64,000 bases of DNA, taken from NCBI RefSeq assembly GCF_015291705.1, contig NZ_CP030050.1, positions 6,882,001 through 6,946,000 of the forward strand, in the 5' to 3' direction. The notes below the pieces were generated by a model. It was given only the letters and a program-made list of their open reading frames with translations. It ran no database searches and was not told the DNA's origin. Below, piece by piece: positions 55,231 through 63,945 of this stretch (the first letter of the stretch is position 1; every line of letters starts with the position of its first letter). The stretch comes from Bradyrhizobium arachidis. Lineage in GTDB: Bacteria; Pseudomonadota; Alphaproteobacteria; Rhizobiales; Xanthobacteraceae. The position numbers and the translations under genes were made by a program.

Positions 55231-57393
55231 TCACGATCGATACATCCAGGACGGGAGCTTGGCCGTAAACCACTGCAGCGTCCAAGATCGTTTATCTGCC
55301 TTCTCCACAACAGGATCGGCCGGCGGCCCCGCCTCAACAACCTCGCTATCGGCTACCGGAGGAATCGCAATTCGATCGCGAGCGGCCAGCATCCCGTCGG
55401 CCATGAGCGCTATACTAAAACAATTATGGACGTGTTGTGGCGCCAGTTGCGCAGCTTTCTTTCTCCAGCGCAAGTTGCCTAGCAAGTCTACGATAGTATC
55501 AGCCATAACCTGCGCTGTTGTATCTGGTTTGAATATCTGCCCTGTCTTGCCATCCAGCAAAGCCTCGGGAGCACCTCCAGCGGAGGTCGTAGCGACAGGA
55601 ACCCCAAGCGCTTGAGCTTCGAGAATAACGTTTGGAAGACCCTCGATACGGGACGACAGAAAGAACAGGTCCATTGCCGCGATTGCGGCGGCCGGGCGCT
55701 GTTCCAGATCGGCAAAAACCAATGCGCCAGTCAACCCAAGCTGTTCGGCACGCGCGCGAACATCTTCGAACCGCGCACCATTGCCTACCAGTAAGAAGCG
55801 CACAGCCGGCATCTTCTCACGTATCATCGCGGCGACGTCGAGCCAGAGGAACGGACGCTTTTCCGTCATCATTCTGAAGACTCCGCCAACGATCAGCGTC
55901 TTCTCATCGATCCCCAACGCGGCTCGGTACTGTCTTCTCAAGACCGCCGTCTTGGCATCATTGTCGAGGTCGATGCCGTTGTGCACGACCTTGATCGCTG
56001 ACTCTGGGAGCTCAAGCCAAGCGGCATACGCCCGCGCACCCGCATGGCTGTTATTAAGCATCTGCAGGTTCGGTTGCTCTGCCAAGAACCGATAACAATC
56101 ACGATGGTATCCATGATAGTAAGGGAAATTGTACGATGGCATATTCCGAAAGCAGAGCAACGTTCGGGGAATCTGCAGTACAGTCGCCGCAATGCCGCCC
56201 TTGATGCAAACTTCATCCATCCAGAGATATACCGTCTCAGGATTCACGTCGGCGAGAAGGTCGTAGTAGGCCCTTACGTCAGCGAGCTCGGGCGGCAACA
56301 CCTCGAACGGATCAGAATTTGCTATCTTGACAGATCCAGTTGGAGACCTTGCGGCAGAGAAGCCATCAATGATTCTGACGCCCGCCTTCTGCAACCGGGC
56401 TCGGAAGAAATTCTCGCGCTCCGTCGCCGGCGGATGGACAAGCGCCACCGCAACTGAAGCCACCCCCCGCGATACGATCTGTTCGACCAAGGCGACCATC
56501 TGCCGTTCAGCGCCCCCCGGGCCCAACGAACCGATGATCATCAAGATTCCACTGCGAACCGGCAACGACTTTGCCGCCGGTACCTTCAACATCGCTAGAG
56601 CAGCAAGAGCCTGAAACGTCGTCAATTGCTTCTCATAATCCGCCGCGGGCCCCTTCTGCCCAATGAACAGAAGTCGGTTCCCTGCCCCTGCTTGACTTGG
56701 CTTGTTCTGGCGTATGTTCTCGAGCCAGTCTGGCAGCGGATCAACAATAGGCTTTCCGCTCCAGGAGGCATCGTGGGGGACAAAGATGTTGTCGTCGAAT
56801 CCGACCTGGTGTGTGACCACTTCATCGAAACCAAATCGCGAGAGAAGCGTCTTCAGCGACGATTGATCAAGTGAGCGCACGTGCTGCCAACGGTGGAACA
56901 GCAAATTGCTAACCGGGCAGTACGCCATGTCAAGATCGAGGTCTTCGTTGTTGGGGGTTGTGACGACCAACATCCCGCCGGGGCGCACAAAACGCGCCAA
57001 ACGATCGAGCGTGGCGTCTAGGACTTCGTCCAAGACATGCTCGATGACCTCGGACATGATCACGACATCGAAGGTCTCGGTCGAGTCATCGCCCACGACG
57101 CCCAGGAATCCATCGAAATTCTCCAGCGCACGCTGCAGATTTGCCGCGCGCCCTTTCGACGGCTCGTATCCCGCCACAGTGAGGCCCCGCTGCGCCATGA
57201 AGCGCAGCAGGTGACCATCGCCGGCACCGAAATCGAGAATGCGTCCGTGCTTTGGAAGTATGTGATCGATCGCCGTAATGACGCTACGGCCGCCAAGCTT
57301 CGCGAAACTGAGTTCAGTCAGCCGGGTTTGCCCCACATTGTCCCAGAACCGATTGACCAGTTCAGGAGTCCATTTCAAGCGTTCCGCAGCCAT
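55231..57393 (-). CDS. Methyltransferase-glycosyltransferase fusion
   Basis: The 720-residue protein fuses two enzymes. The N-terminal part (about residues 35-200) is a class I methyltransferase: HGRILDFGAGDGHLLRFMAQRG (motif I), TFDVVIMSEVIEHV (motif IV), FVRPGGMLVVTTPN (motif V). The C-terminal part (about 280-720) is a GT4 enzyme: SLGPGGAERQMVALVEQ, IKGGIAATVLQIP, and SSRIEGLPNVILEAQALGVPVATT. One polypeptide could thus add a sugar and methylate it, a natural design for a chain-capping enzyme. The gene is followed by its GT paralogue and preceded by a TylF-type methyltransferase gene. Confidence 0.92.
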   Translation of the reverse strand: MAAERLKWTPELVNRFWDNVGQTRLTELSFAKLGGRSVITAIDHILPKHGRILDFGAGDGHLLRFMAQRGLTVAGYEPSKGRAANLQRALENFDGFLGVVGDDSTETFDVVIMSEVIEHVLDEVLDATLDRLARFVRPGGMLVVTTPNNEDLDLDMAYCPVSNLLFHRWQHVRSLDQSSLKTLLSRFGFDEVVTHQVGFDDNIFVPHDASWSGKPIVDPLPDWLENIRQNKPSQAGAGNRLLFIGQKGPAADYEKQLTTFQALAALAMLKVPAAKSLPVRSGILMIIGSLGPGGAERQMVALVEQIVSRGVASVAVALVHPPATERENFFRARLQKAGVRIIDGFSAARSPTGSVKIANSDPFEVLPPELADVRAYYDLLADVNPETVYLWMDEVCIKGGIAATVLQIPRTLLCFRNMPSYNFPYYHGYHRDCYRFLAEQPNLQMLNNSHAGARAYAAWLELPESAIKVVHNGIDLDNDAKTAVLRRQYRAALGIDEKTLIVGGVFRMMTEKRPFLWLDVAAMIREKMPAVRFLLVGNGARFEDVRARAEQLGLTGALVFADLEQRPAAAIAAMDLFFLSSRIEGLPNVILEAQALGVPVATTSAGGAPEALLDGKTGQIFKPDTTAQVMADTIVDLLGNLRWRKKAAQLAPQHVHNCFSIALMADGMLAARDRIAIPPVADSEVVEAGPPADPVVEKADKRSWTLQWFTAKLPSWMYRS

Positions 57394-57436
57394 CTCAGAG
57401 CTTTCTCACCATGGTAGGAAGCAGCTAAGCTCCATT

Positions 57437-58336
57437 CTACTGCTTGATCGTGAAGGCCTGCCCCGTTGGCAGGAGCGCGAGGTTCTCGGCCTTCGATTCG
57501 AAGAATTCGTCCGCGGCTTGCTTCGCACCCGGGCATGATTTGAACCCGTGGTCGTCGAGCAGGATAATGCCACCCGCAACCATGCGAGGATAAAAGAAGT
57601 GCAGCGAGTCGAGCGTCGGCTGGTAGAGATCGACGTCGATGTGCACAAAGCGGAACCGGCATTCGGCCGCCTCGGCAAATCGCGTGGGGATCCAGCCTTT
57701 GTAGGTCCGGTAGTTGTCGAACTCCTGCAGGCTCTGCCTCAACTCATCTTCGGCCGCCGTCAGAGAGCCCTTCCGCCAGTATGTGCCATCGACGGAAGTC
57801 GGCTCGGACAACCCCTCGAAACTGTCGAAGAGATGAATGCTGATCGGCATTTTCCTGAAAGCCTGGCACAGCAGGTAGGCCGTCGCGCCCCTGTACGTGC
57901 CGCATTCAGCGGCATCGCCGTCGAGATGAAGCACGAGCTTCAGCAACTCATTCATCGCATATTTGCGATCGAGCGAATGCCAGTTACCTACGTCCATGAA
58001 CCGCATGTAGTAGGCAAGAAATGCCTCATCCTCGAGAAATATCCGGGCAAACTCGGAGAATTTGAACGTCGGATAGATGGCTGTGGTCAGCGCCTCGGCG
58101 GAGAGATAGCGCTCGAATTCCGAGGATTGGGGCTCCAGCCCTCGCTTCAAGATCGTAAGAAGCTGAACGGCCTTGTCCGGCGCTAGGATCTCGATCTCCG
58201 CCGCGAGCCGAGCAGCATCAGAGCTGTAGACCGGGGCCTGAGCAGGTTGCACGGGCGCCGGAGCGGATTGCACCGAGGCATCGCTCTCGGTCAGCGCGCG
58301 CGTTCCCAGCAATGGCGCCATTATTCGCTTCAACAT
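57437..58336 (-). CDS. TylF/macrocin O-methyltransferase-like protein
   Basis: The 299-residue protein has the TylF pattern: DAAECGTYRGATAYLLCQAF, SIHLFDSFEGLSEP, FVHIDVDLYQPTLDSLHFFYPRM, GGIILLDDHGF. TylF enzymes O-methylate sugars or glycan hydroxyls with a metal bound by the DVD…DD aspartates. Residues 1-50 are a Pro/Ala-rich leader. The start overlaps wzt by 7 bp, so the methyltransferase is tightly coupled to the exporter; it is a good candidate for terminal methylation recognised by Wzt. Confidence 0.9.
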   Translation of the reverse strand: MLKRIMAPLLGTRALTESDASVQSAPAPVQPAQAPVYSSDAARLAAEIEILAPDKAVQLLTILKRGLEPQSSEFERYLSAEALTTAIYPTFKFSEFARIFLEDEAFLAYYMRFMDVGNWHSLDRKYAMNELLKLVLHLDGDAAECGTYRGATAYLLCQAFRKMPISIHLFDSFEGLSEPTSVDGTYWRKGSLTAAEDELRQSLQEFDNYRTYKGWIPTRFAEAAECRFRFVHIDVDLYQPTLDSLHFFYPRMVAGGIILLDDHGFKSCPGAKQAADEFFESKAENLALLPTGQAFTIKQ

Positions 58337-59673
58337 CCTCCGACAGCTCCGCCTACTCGAGCGACATCCTCGCGTTCAGATGAGATCACAATCTCGCTCT
58401 CCAGATTGACCAGGGCCGTCGTGAAAGCCCCCTGCGTACCAACGACCCGGAATTGGATGGCATCCTCGACGAAATCGATCTTTGCTCCATCATGGAGATG
58501 TGCGGCGCCGAGCGTCAAAAAGAAGTCGCCCGCGGCCAACCACATCTTGCAATCGCACACGATTGTCAGAACGTCGCCGGCGCGGGCCTGCCACGCCGCG
58601 CCTTGGCTGGTCAGGTTGGTCGCCCCCCATACGACAGTTCCCTTGCGGTCCTTGATTGCAAAACCACAGGACAATGCCGCAATGTCCCCATCGCAGCGTA
58701 GCCGCATCGAAAAGCGATAGCTATCTCCACTGTTGAGGAGCGTCGCGCGTCGCCCGCGCTCATCGAATATGCCCCAATCGAGCAAGCGCCCTTCACCCGT
58801 CCCATATCGAACCTTCGGAGCGACATCCTCCGCCGGCGGCTCGGAAACGCCCGCACTCTCAACAGCTACCTGACTGATGGAATCCTGCAGCTCAGGCGAC
58901 GGCGCATCTTCGGGCTCGATCGCCGTCGGGGCCTCCGGCTTGCCAAATAGCAGATTGTGATAGATCACCGATATCGGCCCGGCCTCACCTTCCGCGAAGA
59001 CGCGCCCACCTTCCAGAATCAGCGCGCGATCGCAGAAAGTCGTGATCGTGTTGGTGTCGTGGGATACGAGCAATATCGTCGCGTTCTTCCGCTTCAGCCG
59101 CTGGATCCAGCCGAAGCATTTCATCTGAAAGCGCGCATCGCCAACCGATAGGGCTTCGTCAACGATCAGGATGTCAGGCTCGACGCTGATCGCCGTGGCG
59201 AACGTGAGGCGCGCCTGCATGCCGGTGGAATAGGTCTTGAACGGCTGATCGATAACGTCCCGCAATTCGCTAAAATCGATGATCGAGTCGAGCTTGCGTT
59301 CGATCTCCACCTTGGGCATGCCGAGGCACAGCCCGCCCATCAAGATGTTCTCTCGTCCGGTGTAATCCGGATGAAAACCGGTCCCCAGTTCAAGGATTGC
59401 GGTGATACGGCCGTTGACGTCGAGATCACCCGACGAGCGCTCGAGTGTACCAGCGATAATCTTGAGCAGCGTCGATTTTCCGGCGCCGTTGCGGCCGAGA
59501 ATTCCGACGATCTCGCCGCGCTTTAGGTCGAGATCGACGGCCTGAAGAGCCACGCGTTCCGTGTGGCGTGGAACGCGGCGAATGACTTCCACGAGCGGGT
59601 CGAATGCATGCGCGTAGACGCGGTATGCTTTTCGCAGCCCGCGGGCACGGATGGCAATTTCGGTTCCGGTCAT
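58330..59673 (-). CDS. wzt: O-antigen ABC exporter ATP-binding protein Wzt
   Basis: The 447-residue ATPase has Walker A GRNGAGKSTLL at about 60, signature YSTGMQARL and Walker B ILIVDEALSVGD, then about 160 C-terminal residues including GDSYRFSMRLRCDGDIAALSCGFAIKD, a Wzt carbohydrate-binding-type beta sandwich. In E. coli O8/O9a and similar systems this domain binds the methylated chain end and so couples export to completion. It overlaps the wzm stop by four bases. Confidence 0.94.
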   Translation of the reverse strand: MTGTEIAIRARGLRKAYRVYAHAFDPLVEVIRRVPRHTERVALQAVDLDLKRGEIVGILGRNGAGKSTLLKIIAGTLERSSGDLDVNGRITAILELGTGFHPDYTGRENILMGGLCLGMPKVEIERKLDSIIDFSELRDVIDQPFKTYSTGMQARLTFATAISVEPDILIVDEALSVGDARFQMKCFGWIQRLKRKNATILLVSHDTNTITTFCDRALILEGGRVFAEGEAGPISVIYHNLLFGKPEAPTAIEPEDAPSPELQDSISQVAVESAGVSEPPAEDVAPKVRYGTGEGRLLDWGIFDERGRRATLLNSGDSYRFSMRLRCDGDIAALSCGFAIKDRKGTVVWGATNLTSQGAAWQARAGDVLTIVCDCKMWLAAGDFFLTLGAAHLHDGAKIDFVEDAIQFRVVGTQGAFTTALVNLESEIVISSEREDVARVGGAVGGC

Positions 59674-60470
59674 AGCGCGTCACCAAAGCCGTGCCTCAGG
59701 CGAGAAAACACCGCGTAGCCAATTGCCAGGCAGGAAATCGCGCCCAGGGGAAAAACAATCCAGGCCGCCGGATGTTGAAACGTTCCGAAATAGAGCGCGT
59801 CCTGCCAACACCAAACCTGGTAGCTGAACGGATTGAAATGAAAAACCCAGTTCATCCAGCTCGGCATTGCATACGGGTTGAACAGGATGGGCTGCGCGAA
59901 GAGGTTGACCGTGCAGAAGATCGTCACGATGTCTCGCAAATCGCGAAAGAAGATGCCGAGGGCCGACAGCATGAGAGCGACGCCGGTCATCGCAATGAGC
60001 TGGATCGCGATCAGGAACGGTACAGTTAGAACCATGAAGGTCAGAGTTCCGCTGATCGCCGCGTAACCGATCGTGAACAAGAGCGCGATTGAGTATGGAA
60101 GCGCGCAGGCGATCGCGGTCTTGACGGGCAACACCACGACCGGAAAAATGATCTGCTTCACGAGGCTTGCATGAGCCGTCAGTATCGTGGTGGAGCGCGC
60201 CAGCAAATCCTGAAACGCCAGCCACGAGACGATGCCGATCAGGACATTGACGGCAAAGTCGGGATGCCCACCGCTGCTGCCTACGCGCGTCGGGAATACG
60301 TAGGCGAACAGGAGCGAGTACATCAGCATGAGCAGCAGCGGATGGCCATAAGCCCACAGCGCGCCCAGCAGCTGCCCGGTGTGACGATCACGCAATTCAC
60401 GCTTCACGAGCTCAGCCACGAGCTCGCGGTGCCCGTACACCGAGCCAAGAAGTGATGACGCTGCGATCAC
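59670..60470 (-). CDS. wzm: O-antigen ABC exporter permease Wzm
   Basis: A 266-residue ABC-2-type permease with six hydrophobic segments: GHRELVAELVKRELRDRHTGQLLGALW at the cytoplasmic N-terminus is the usual signature, followed by VFPTRVGSSGG and LARSTTILTAHASLVKQIIFP. It pairs with Wzt to move an undecaprenyl-linked polysaccharide across the inner membrane. It overlaps the end of asnB by four bases. Confidence 0.94.
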   Translation of the reverse strand: MIAASSLLGSVYGHRELVAELVKRELRDRHTGQLLGALWAYGHPLLLMLMYSLLFAYVFPTRVGSSGGHPDFAVNVLIGIVSWLAFQDLLARSTTILTAHASLVKQIIFPVVVLPVKTAIACALPYSIALLFTIGYAAISGTLTFMVLTVPFLIAIQLIAMTGVALMLSALGIFFRDLRDIVTIFCTVNLFAQPILFNPYAMPSWMNWVFHFNPFSYQVWCWQDALYFGTFQHPAAWIVFPLGAISCLAIGYAVFSRLRHGFGDAL

Positions 60471-62410
60471 AGCGACACCTCCGGATTAGCTGACAGCCAC
60501 GCCTGCGCCATCAAGACATTCCATAGCGGATAGGCCCAATTCGCACCGCCCAGGTGCGCCTCCCATCGCTCTCTGATCGGTGCGGGAGAGAACAATTCCT
60601 GGTCCTTCAATCTGTTCTCAGACAACAATTCTTCCGCCCATCCCCTCAGCGGCCCTCTCAGCCACTCCGCGAGCGGCACGCCAAACCCCATCTTCGGACG
60701 ATCAAGCAGTGCACGCGGGATACGGCGATAGAGCACCTCACGCAACGCCCATTTGGCAACGCCATCGCGATACTTCATATGTCGGGGAAGGGTCCAGGAA
60801 AATTCCACAACGCGGTGATCTAGGAGCGGAACCCGGGCTTCCAGTCCAACGATCATGCTGGCGCGATCGAGCTTCGTCAAAATGTCGTCAGGCAGATAGG
60901 TCAGCGTGTCGATGAGCATCATGCGGTCAAGAAAGTTCGGAACGCCGGTCGAGAGACGCTTGTCCCAAAGCACCCCCTTGGTCTCGGAGGCTCCGATCAC
61001 CAGGTCGTCGGGACTGCGCCAATGGCTCAGCATCCCGCGATAGATCGTGTCGGGATCATCCTCGAGAATGGCCTGGGCGTACCGTTCAACCTTCGAACCG
61101 AGACCATTCATCCGCCAGCGGCCCGGCAACACCTCGCCGATTTGATCCAAGACGCGCCTCGGAACCGCACGGAGACCTCGAACCAGCACGCTACGCAAAG
61201 CCTCTGGGGTGGGGCCGACGACCTTTTGCATGTCGAGGGCGTAGGCATAGCGGCCGTAGCCCGCAAACAATTCATCGCCACCATCTCCCGAAAGCACGAC
61301 TTTGACGTGCTGGCGAGTCAGTTCGCACACTAGGGCCGTCGGCAGTTGAGAGGAGTCGGCAAACGGTTCGTCGTACCATTGCGGGAGATGCTCAACCATG
61401 TCCAAGGCATGCGATGCGTCGGCATATAATTCGGTGTGGTCAGTTCCGAGATGGCGCGCGACCTCCCGAGCAAAAGGCGCCTCGTCAAATCCCTTTTCTG
61501 CGAAACCGATCGAGAACGTGTTGATCTTTCGATCTGCGGTCTCTGCCATCAGAGCCGTCACGAGCGAGGAGTCTATCCCTCCCGATAACAGCGAACCAAT
61601 CGGCACGTCCGCAACCAACCGGCGCCTCACCGCATCGGACAGCAGAGCATCAAGGCGATTGATCGCTTCGCCGTCGTCGATCTTTGATTTGCCGCCCACC
61701 GACTTCTCAACGAGGTCTCGGAGATTCCAAAAGCGCTCAATCGAAACTTCCCCGCCAAGCTTGGTCTTGAGTATGGTGCCCGGTTCAAGCTTGAAGGTAT
61801 CCTTATAGATCGTGAAAGGCGCCGGGATGTAGTTGTGGCGCATGAACGAAGCCATCGCGTTCCGATCAAGGACTGGCGTCCAGCCCGGAACGGCGCGCAG
61901 CGCCTTTAATTCCGAGCCGAAGCTCAACACCCCGTCAATCACGCTCCAGTAAAGCGGCTTGATCCCAACGCGGTCGCGCACAAGAACCAGGTCGCCCGTC
62001 TGCTTGTCGTAAAGCGCGATGGCAAACATCCCGATGAGGCGCGGCACGACGTTTTCGATGCCCCATTCCGCGCAAGCCTCGAGGATGACCTCAGTATCCG
62101 AATGACCTTTGAGCCGACGATTGGTCCGCTCAAGATCGGCCGCAATCTCATTATGGGAGTAGACCTCACCATTGTAGACGATGACGAACCGCCCACACCC
62201 CGATGTCATCGGTTGAGCGCCCGTAGGGGTCAGATCACGTATCGCGAGGCGTCGGTGGCCCAAGCCCACGCCTCGCTCGCTGTTGAGCCATGTGCCGCGC
62301 GAATCCGGCCCACGATAGGCGAGCCTATCGGTCATTTCGTCGAGGACACCCTGCGACAGAGGCCCCCGGCCGCTCTGCCGAAGTCGCATGAAACCCGCAA
62401 TGCCGCACAT
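60467..62410 (-). CDS. Asparagine synthase-like amidotransferase, second copy
   Basis: The 647-residue paralogue of the protein at 49471 (same domain order: MCGIAGFMRLRQSG amidotransferase start with Cys2; GSLLSGGIDSSLV ATP loop; FSIGFAEKGFDEAPFAREVARHLGTDH). The two are similar over their length, yet differ in the linker. It is the first structural gene of the export operon and probably amidates a uronic acid in the chain or in a precursor. Confidence 0.93.
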   Translation of the reverse strand: MCGIAGFMRLRQSGRGPLSQGVLDEMTDRLAYRGPDSRGTWLNSERGVGLGHRRLAIRDLTPTGAQPMTSGCGRFVIVYNGEVYSHNEIAADLERTNRRLKGHSDTEVILEACAEWGIENVVPRLIGMFAIALYDKQTGDLVLVRDRVGIKPLYWSVIDGVLSFGSELKALRAVPGWTPVLDRNAMASFMRHNYIPAPFTIYKDTFKLEPGTILKTKLGGEVSIERFWNLRDLVEKSVGGKSKIDDGEAINRLDALLSDAVRRRLVADVPIGSLLSGGIDSSLVTALMAETADRKINTFSIGFAEKGFDEAPFAREVARHLGTDHTELYADASHALDMVEHLPQWYDEPFADSSQLPTALVCELTRQHVKVVLSGDGGDELFAGYGRYAYALDMQKVVGPTPEALRSVLVRGLRAVPRRVLDQIGEVLPGRWRMNGLGSKVERYAQAILEDDPDTIYRGMLSHWRSPDDLVIGASETKGVLWDKRLSTGVPNFLDRMMLIDTLTYLPDDILTKLDRASMIVGLEARVPLLDHRVVEFSWTLPRHMKYRDGVAKWALREVLYRRIPRALLDRPKMGFGVPLAEWLRGPLRGWAEELLSENRLKDQELFSPAPIRERWEAHLGGANWAYPLWNVLMAQAWLSANPEVSL

Positions 62411-62492
62411 TACTGCGCCCCTCTCCCCTTCGCTGTAGATACAATCAAATCACTGAAAAAACAGAGCAGTGAGGAACGAGTATTTGACGCAT

Positions 62493-63134
62493 TCATTGCG
62501 CTGCATCTTGACGCTCGTGGAGATTCAAGCCCAGCAAGCTTGGAACCATCACACGGCCTGGTCCGTAAAGGCGCACCGCTTCATCGAAAGCCCGACTGGG
62601 ATTAGCCACATCGGTGATCATCACCGCGTCAAAGGGAACGGCAACACGATCGTAGCCGGAAACGACAGGGATCCCAACAAAGCGCGTATCGCCCGCATTC
62701 TCGTCGACAACTGCGACGATCGAAACACCGCAATCGACGGCCGAAAGCATGGCGATCTCGGCCAAGTCCGACCTCCCATAAAGCACAAGATTCTGGAAAT
62801 GCTGCGCCCCCGCCAATTGCAGGACCTTCGCACAATCAGCCTTGGCCTGACGAAAGAACGAGAAGGAGGACGACAGATACTCCACGGTCAGCCGCGATTT
62901 CTCGGCGAAGCCCTTCGGCGTTAGGTAATAGGCGTAGCGACGCGCCGGCGCCTGGCTGACCTTTACGAAGCCCTTCTTAATGCATCGCTTGAGGTAGGCG
63001 TTAACGAGGCCAAGCGCAATGCCAAGCTCCTCCGCAATGCGGCGCTGCGATTGCGCGCCATCATCGACGGAATTAAGCAAGTTCAGGACGATCCTTTCGT
63101 CCTCGCCGCTAGGACCTGGCAACGCGCGATCCAT
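62493..63134 (-). CDS. Winged-helix regulator of the polysaccharide locus
   Basis: A 213-residue protein with an N-terminal winged helix (residues 10-80: EDERIVLNLLNSVDDGAQSQ, IAEELGIALGLVNAYLKRCIKKGFVKV, YYLTPKGFAEKS) and a C-terminal domain resembling a nucleotide- or sugar-binding Rossmann fold (QNLVLYGRSDLAEIAMLSAV, IVAVVDENAGDTRFVGIPVV). This layout is known from MarR-like regulators next to EPS and O-antigen genes; the C-terminus may sense a nucleotide sugar. It lies 82 bp upstream of asnB on the same strand and has two palindromic boxes in its own leader, so it may control itself and the whole operon. Confidence 0.85.
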   Translation of the reverse strand: MDRALPGPSGEDERIVLNLLNSVDDGAQSQRRIAEELGIALGLVNAYLKRCIKKGFVKVSQAPARRYAYYLTPKGFAEKSRLTVEYLSSSFSFFRQAKADCAKVLQLAGAQHFQNLVLYGRSDLAEIAMLSAVDCGVSIVAVVDENAGDTRFVGIPVVSGYDRVAVPFDAVMITDVANPSRAFDEAVRLYGPGRVMVPSLLGLNLHERQDAAQ

Positions 63135-63945
63135 TGAAACCCCCTTCCGGTCCGGATTGATACCGCGTTCACGCCGTGAACGTCAAGCTGGACGTTCATT
63201 GCGTGAACAAACCAATTGCTTGATTCTACGTAGAGTATCAGGCTGTTCAATTGATGCAGAGAGCGTCTCAATGCAAATGCTCATATCGTACGGATGAGCT
63301 CGCTCGATGACGCAACCGCGAGCGGGCACCACCACCGAGACGATCGCACTGACGGTATCCGGAAATCACGTTTCCACGCTCCGGAACAGCCCGACGGCAA
63401 ACCGAATGGCGATTACGCGCTTCCCATCGTGCTTCCGCACGCTCCTTGATGGGCGGTCGGCGGATCGGATAGGCGGGTTGATGGTTGGAACTGACGCAGC
63501 TAGAAGCGGTCACATCGAAAGCCATCAGCGCCGTCTGCAGGGCGACAGCATTGTTGCGGCTGGGTAGCACTCTTGGATCGACCAACACGGCACAACAGCC
63601 GCCAATCCGTGTTACCTGCATAGGCATATTCCGCCTGACGATCGCCCTCTCGTCTTTTCCAACGCGCCCGATGCGATCAACGCATCTGCTCGAGATCATC
63701 GGCCCATTGCATCTCATGATGCGGTGCTCGATCAACTTGGTCGCGGCCGCAGCGCTGGCGGCCGGACGTTATCCCGTGTACGGTCAGGGCTGCTCGCGAC
63801 GATTGCAAGGATGCTGATCGGCCTCACCACTCCGCGCGTGCGGACTTGCGGCCCTGAACTGCCCTATCTTCGAGACGAGACAGATTTCTCATGCCGGTCT
63901 CGCCAACCACATCCGGCCGTCCCGCCCCCTGATTCGAACTGACCA
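63135..63945. other. Intergenic region with regulatory boxes and unassigned sequence
   Basis: About 800 bp between the regulator and a plus-strand gene that leaves the window. The first 75 bp hold the palindromic boxes. The remaining ~700 bp (63210-63945) carry several 70-150-codon frames, none with recognisable features; the region may hold the promoter of the next gene and decayed sequence. Confidence 0.4.
63167..63208 (-). promoter_or_regulatory. Tandem palindromic boxes upstream of the regulator
   Basis: Two palindromes, GTTCACGCCGTGAAC at 63167-63181 and GTTCATTGCGTGAAC at 63194-63208, share the form GTTCA-N5-TGAAC and are 27 bp apart. Together they also form a larger imperfect inverted repeat of 18-bp arms around AAGCTG (two mismatches). 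They lie 33-74 bp upstream of the regulator start, an ideal site for autoregulation. Confidence 0.7.

Noticed and set aside
62450..62472. Small hairpin TCACTG…CAGTGA between the regulator and asnB
   Set aside because: Only a 6-bp stem with an 11-base loop and no T tract, so I do not call a terminator.
63268..63735. Minus-strand frame of 155 codons beyond the regulator
   Set aside because: It has many Cys and Arg residues, no motifs, and several frames of equal size compete for the same stretch.
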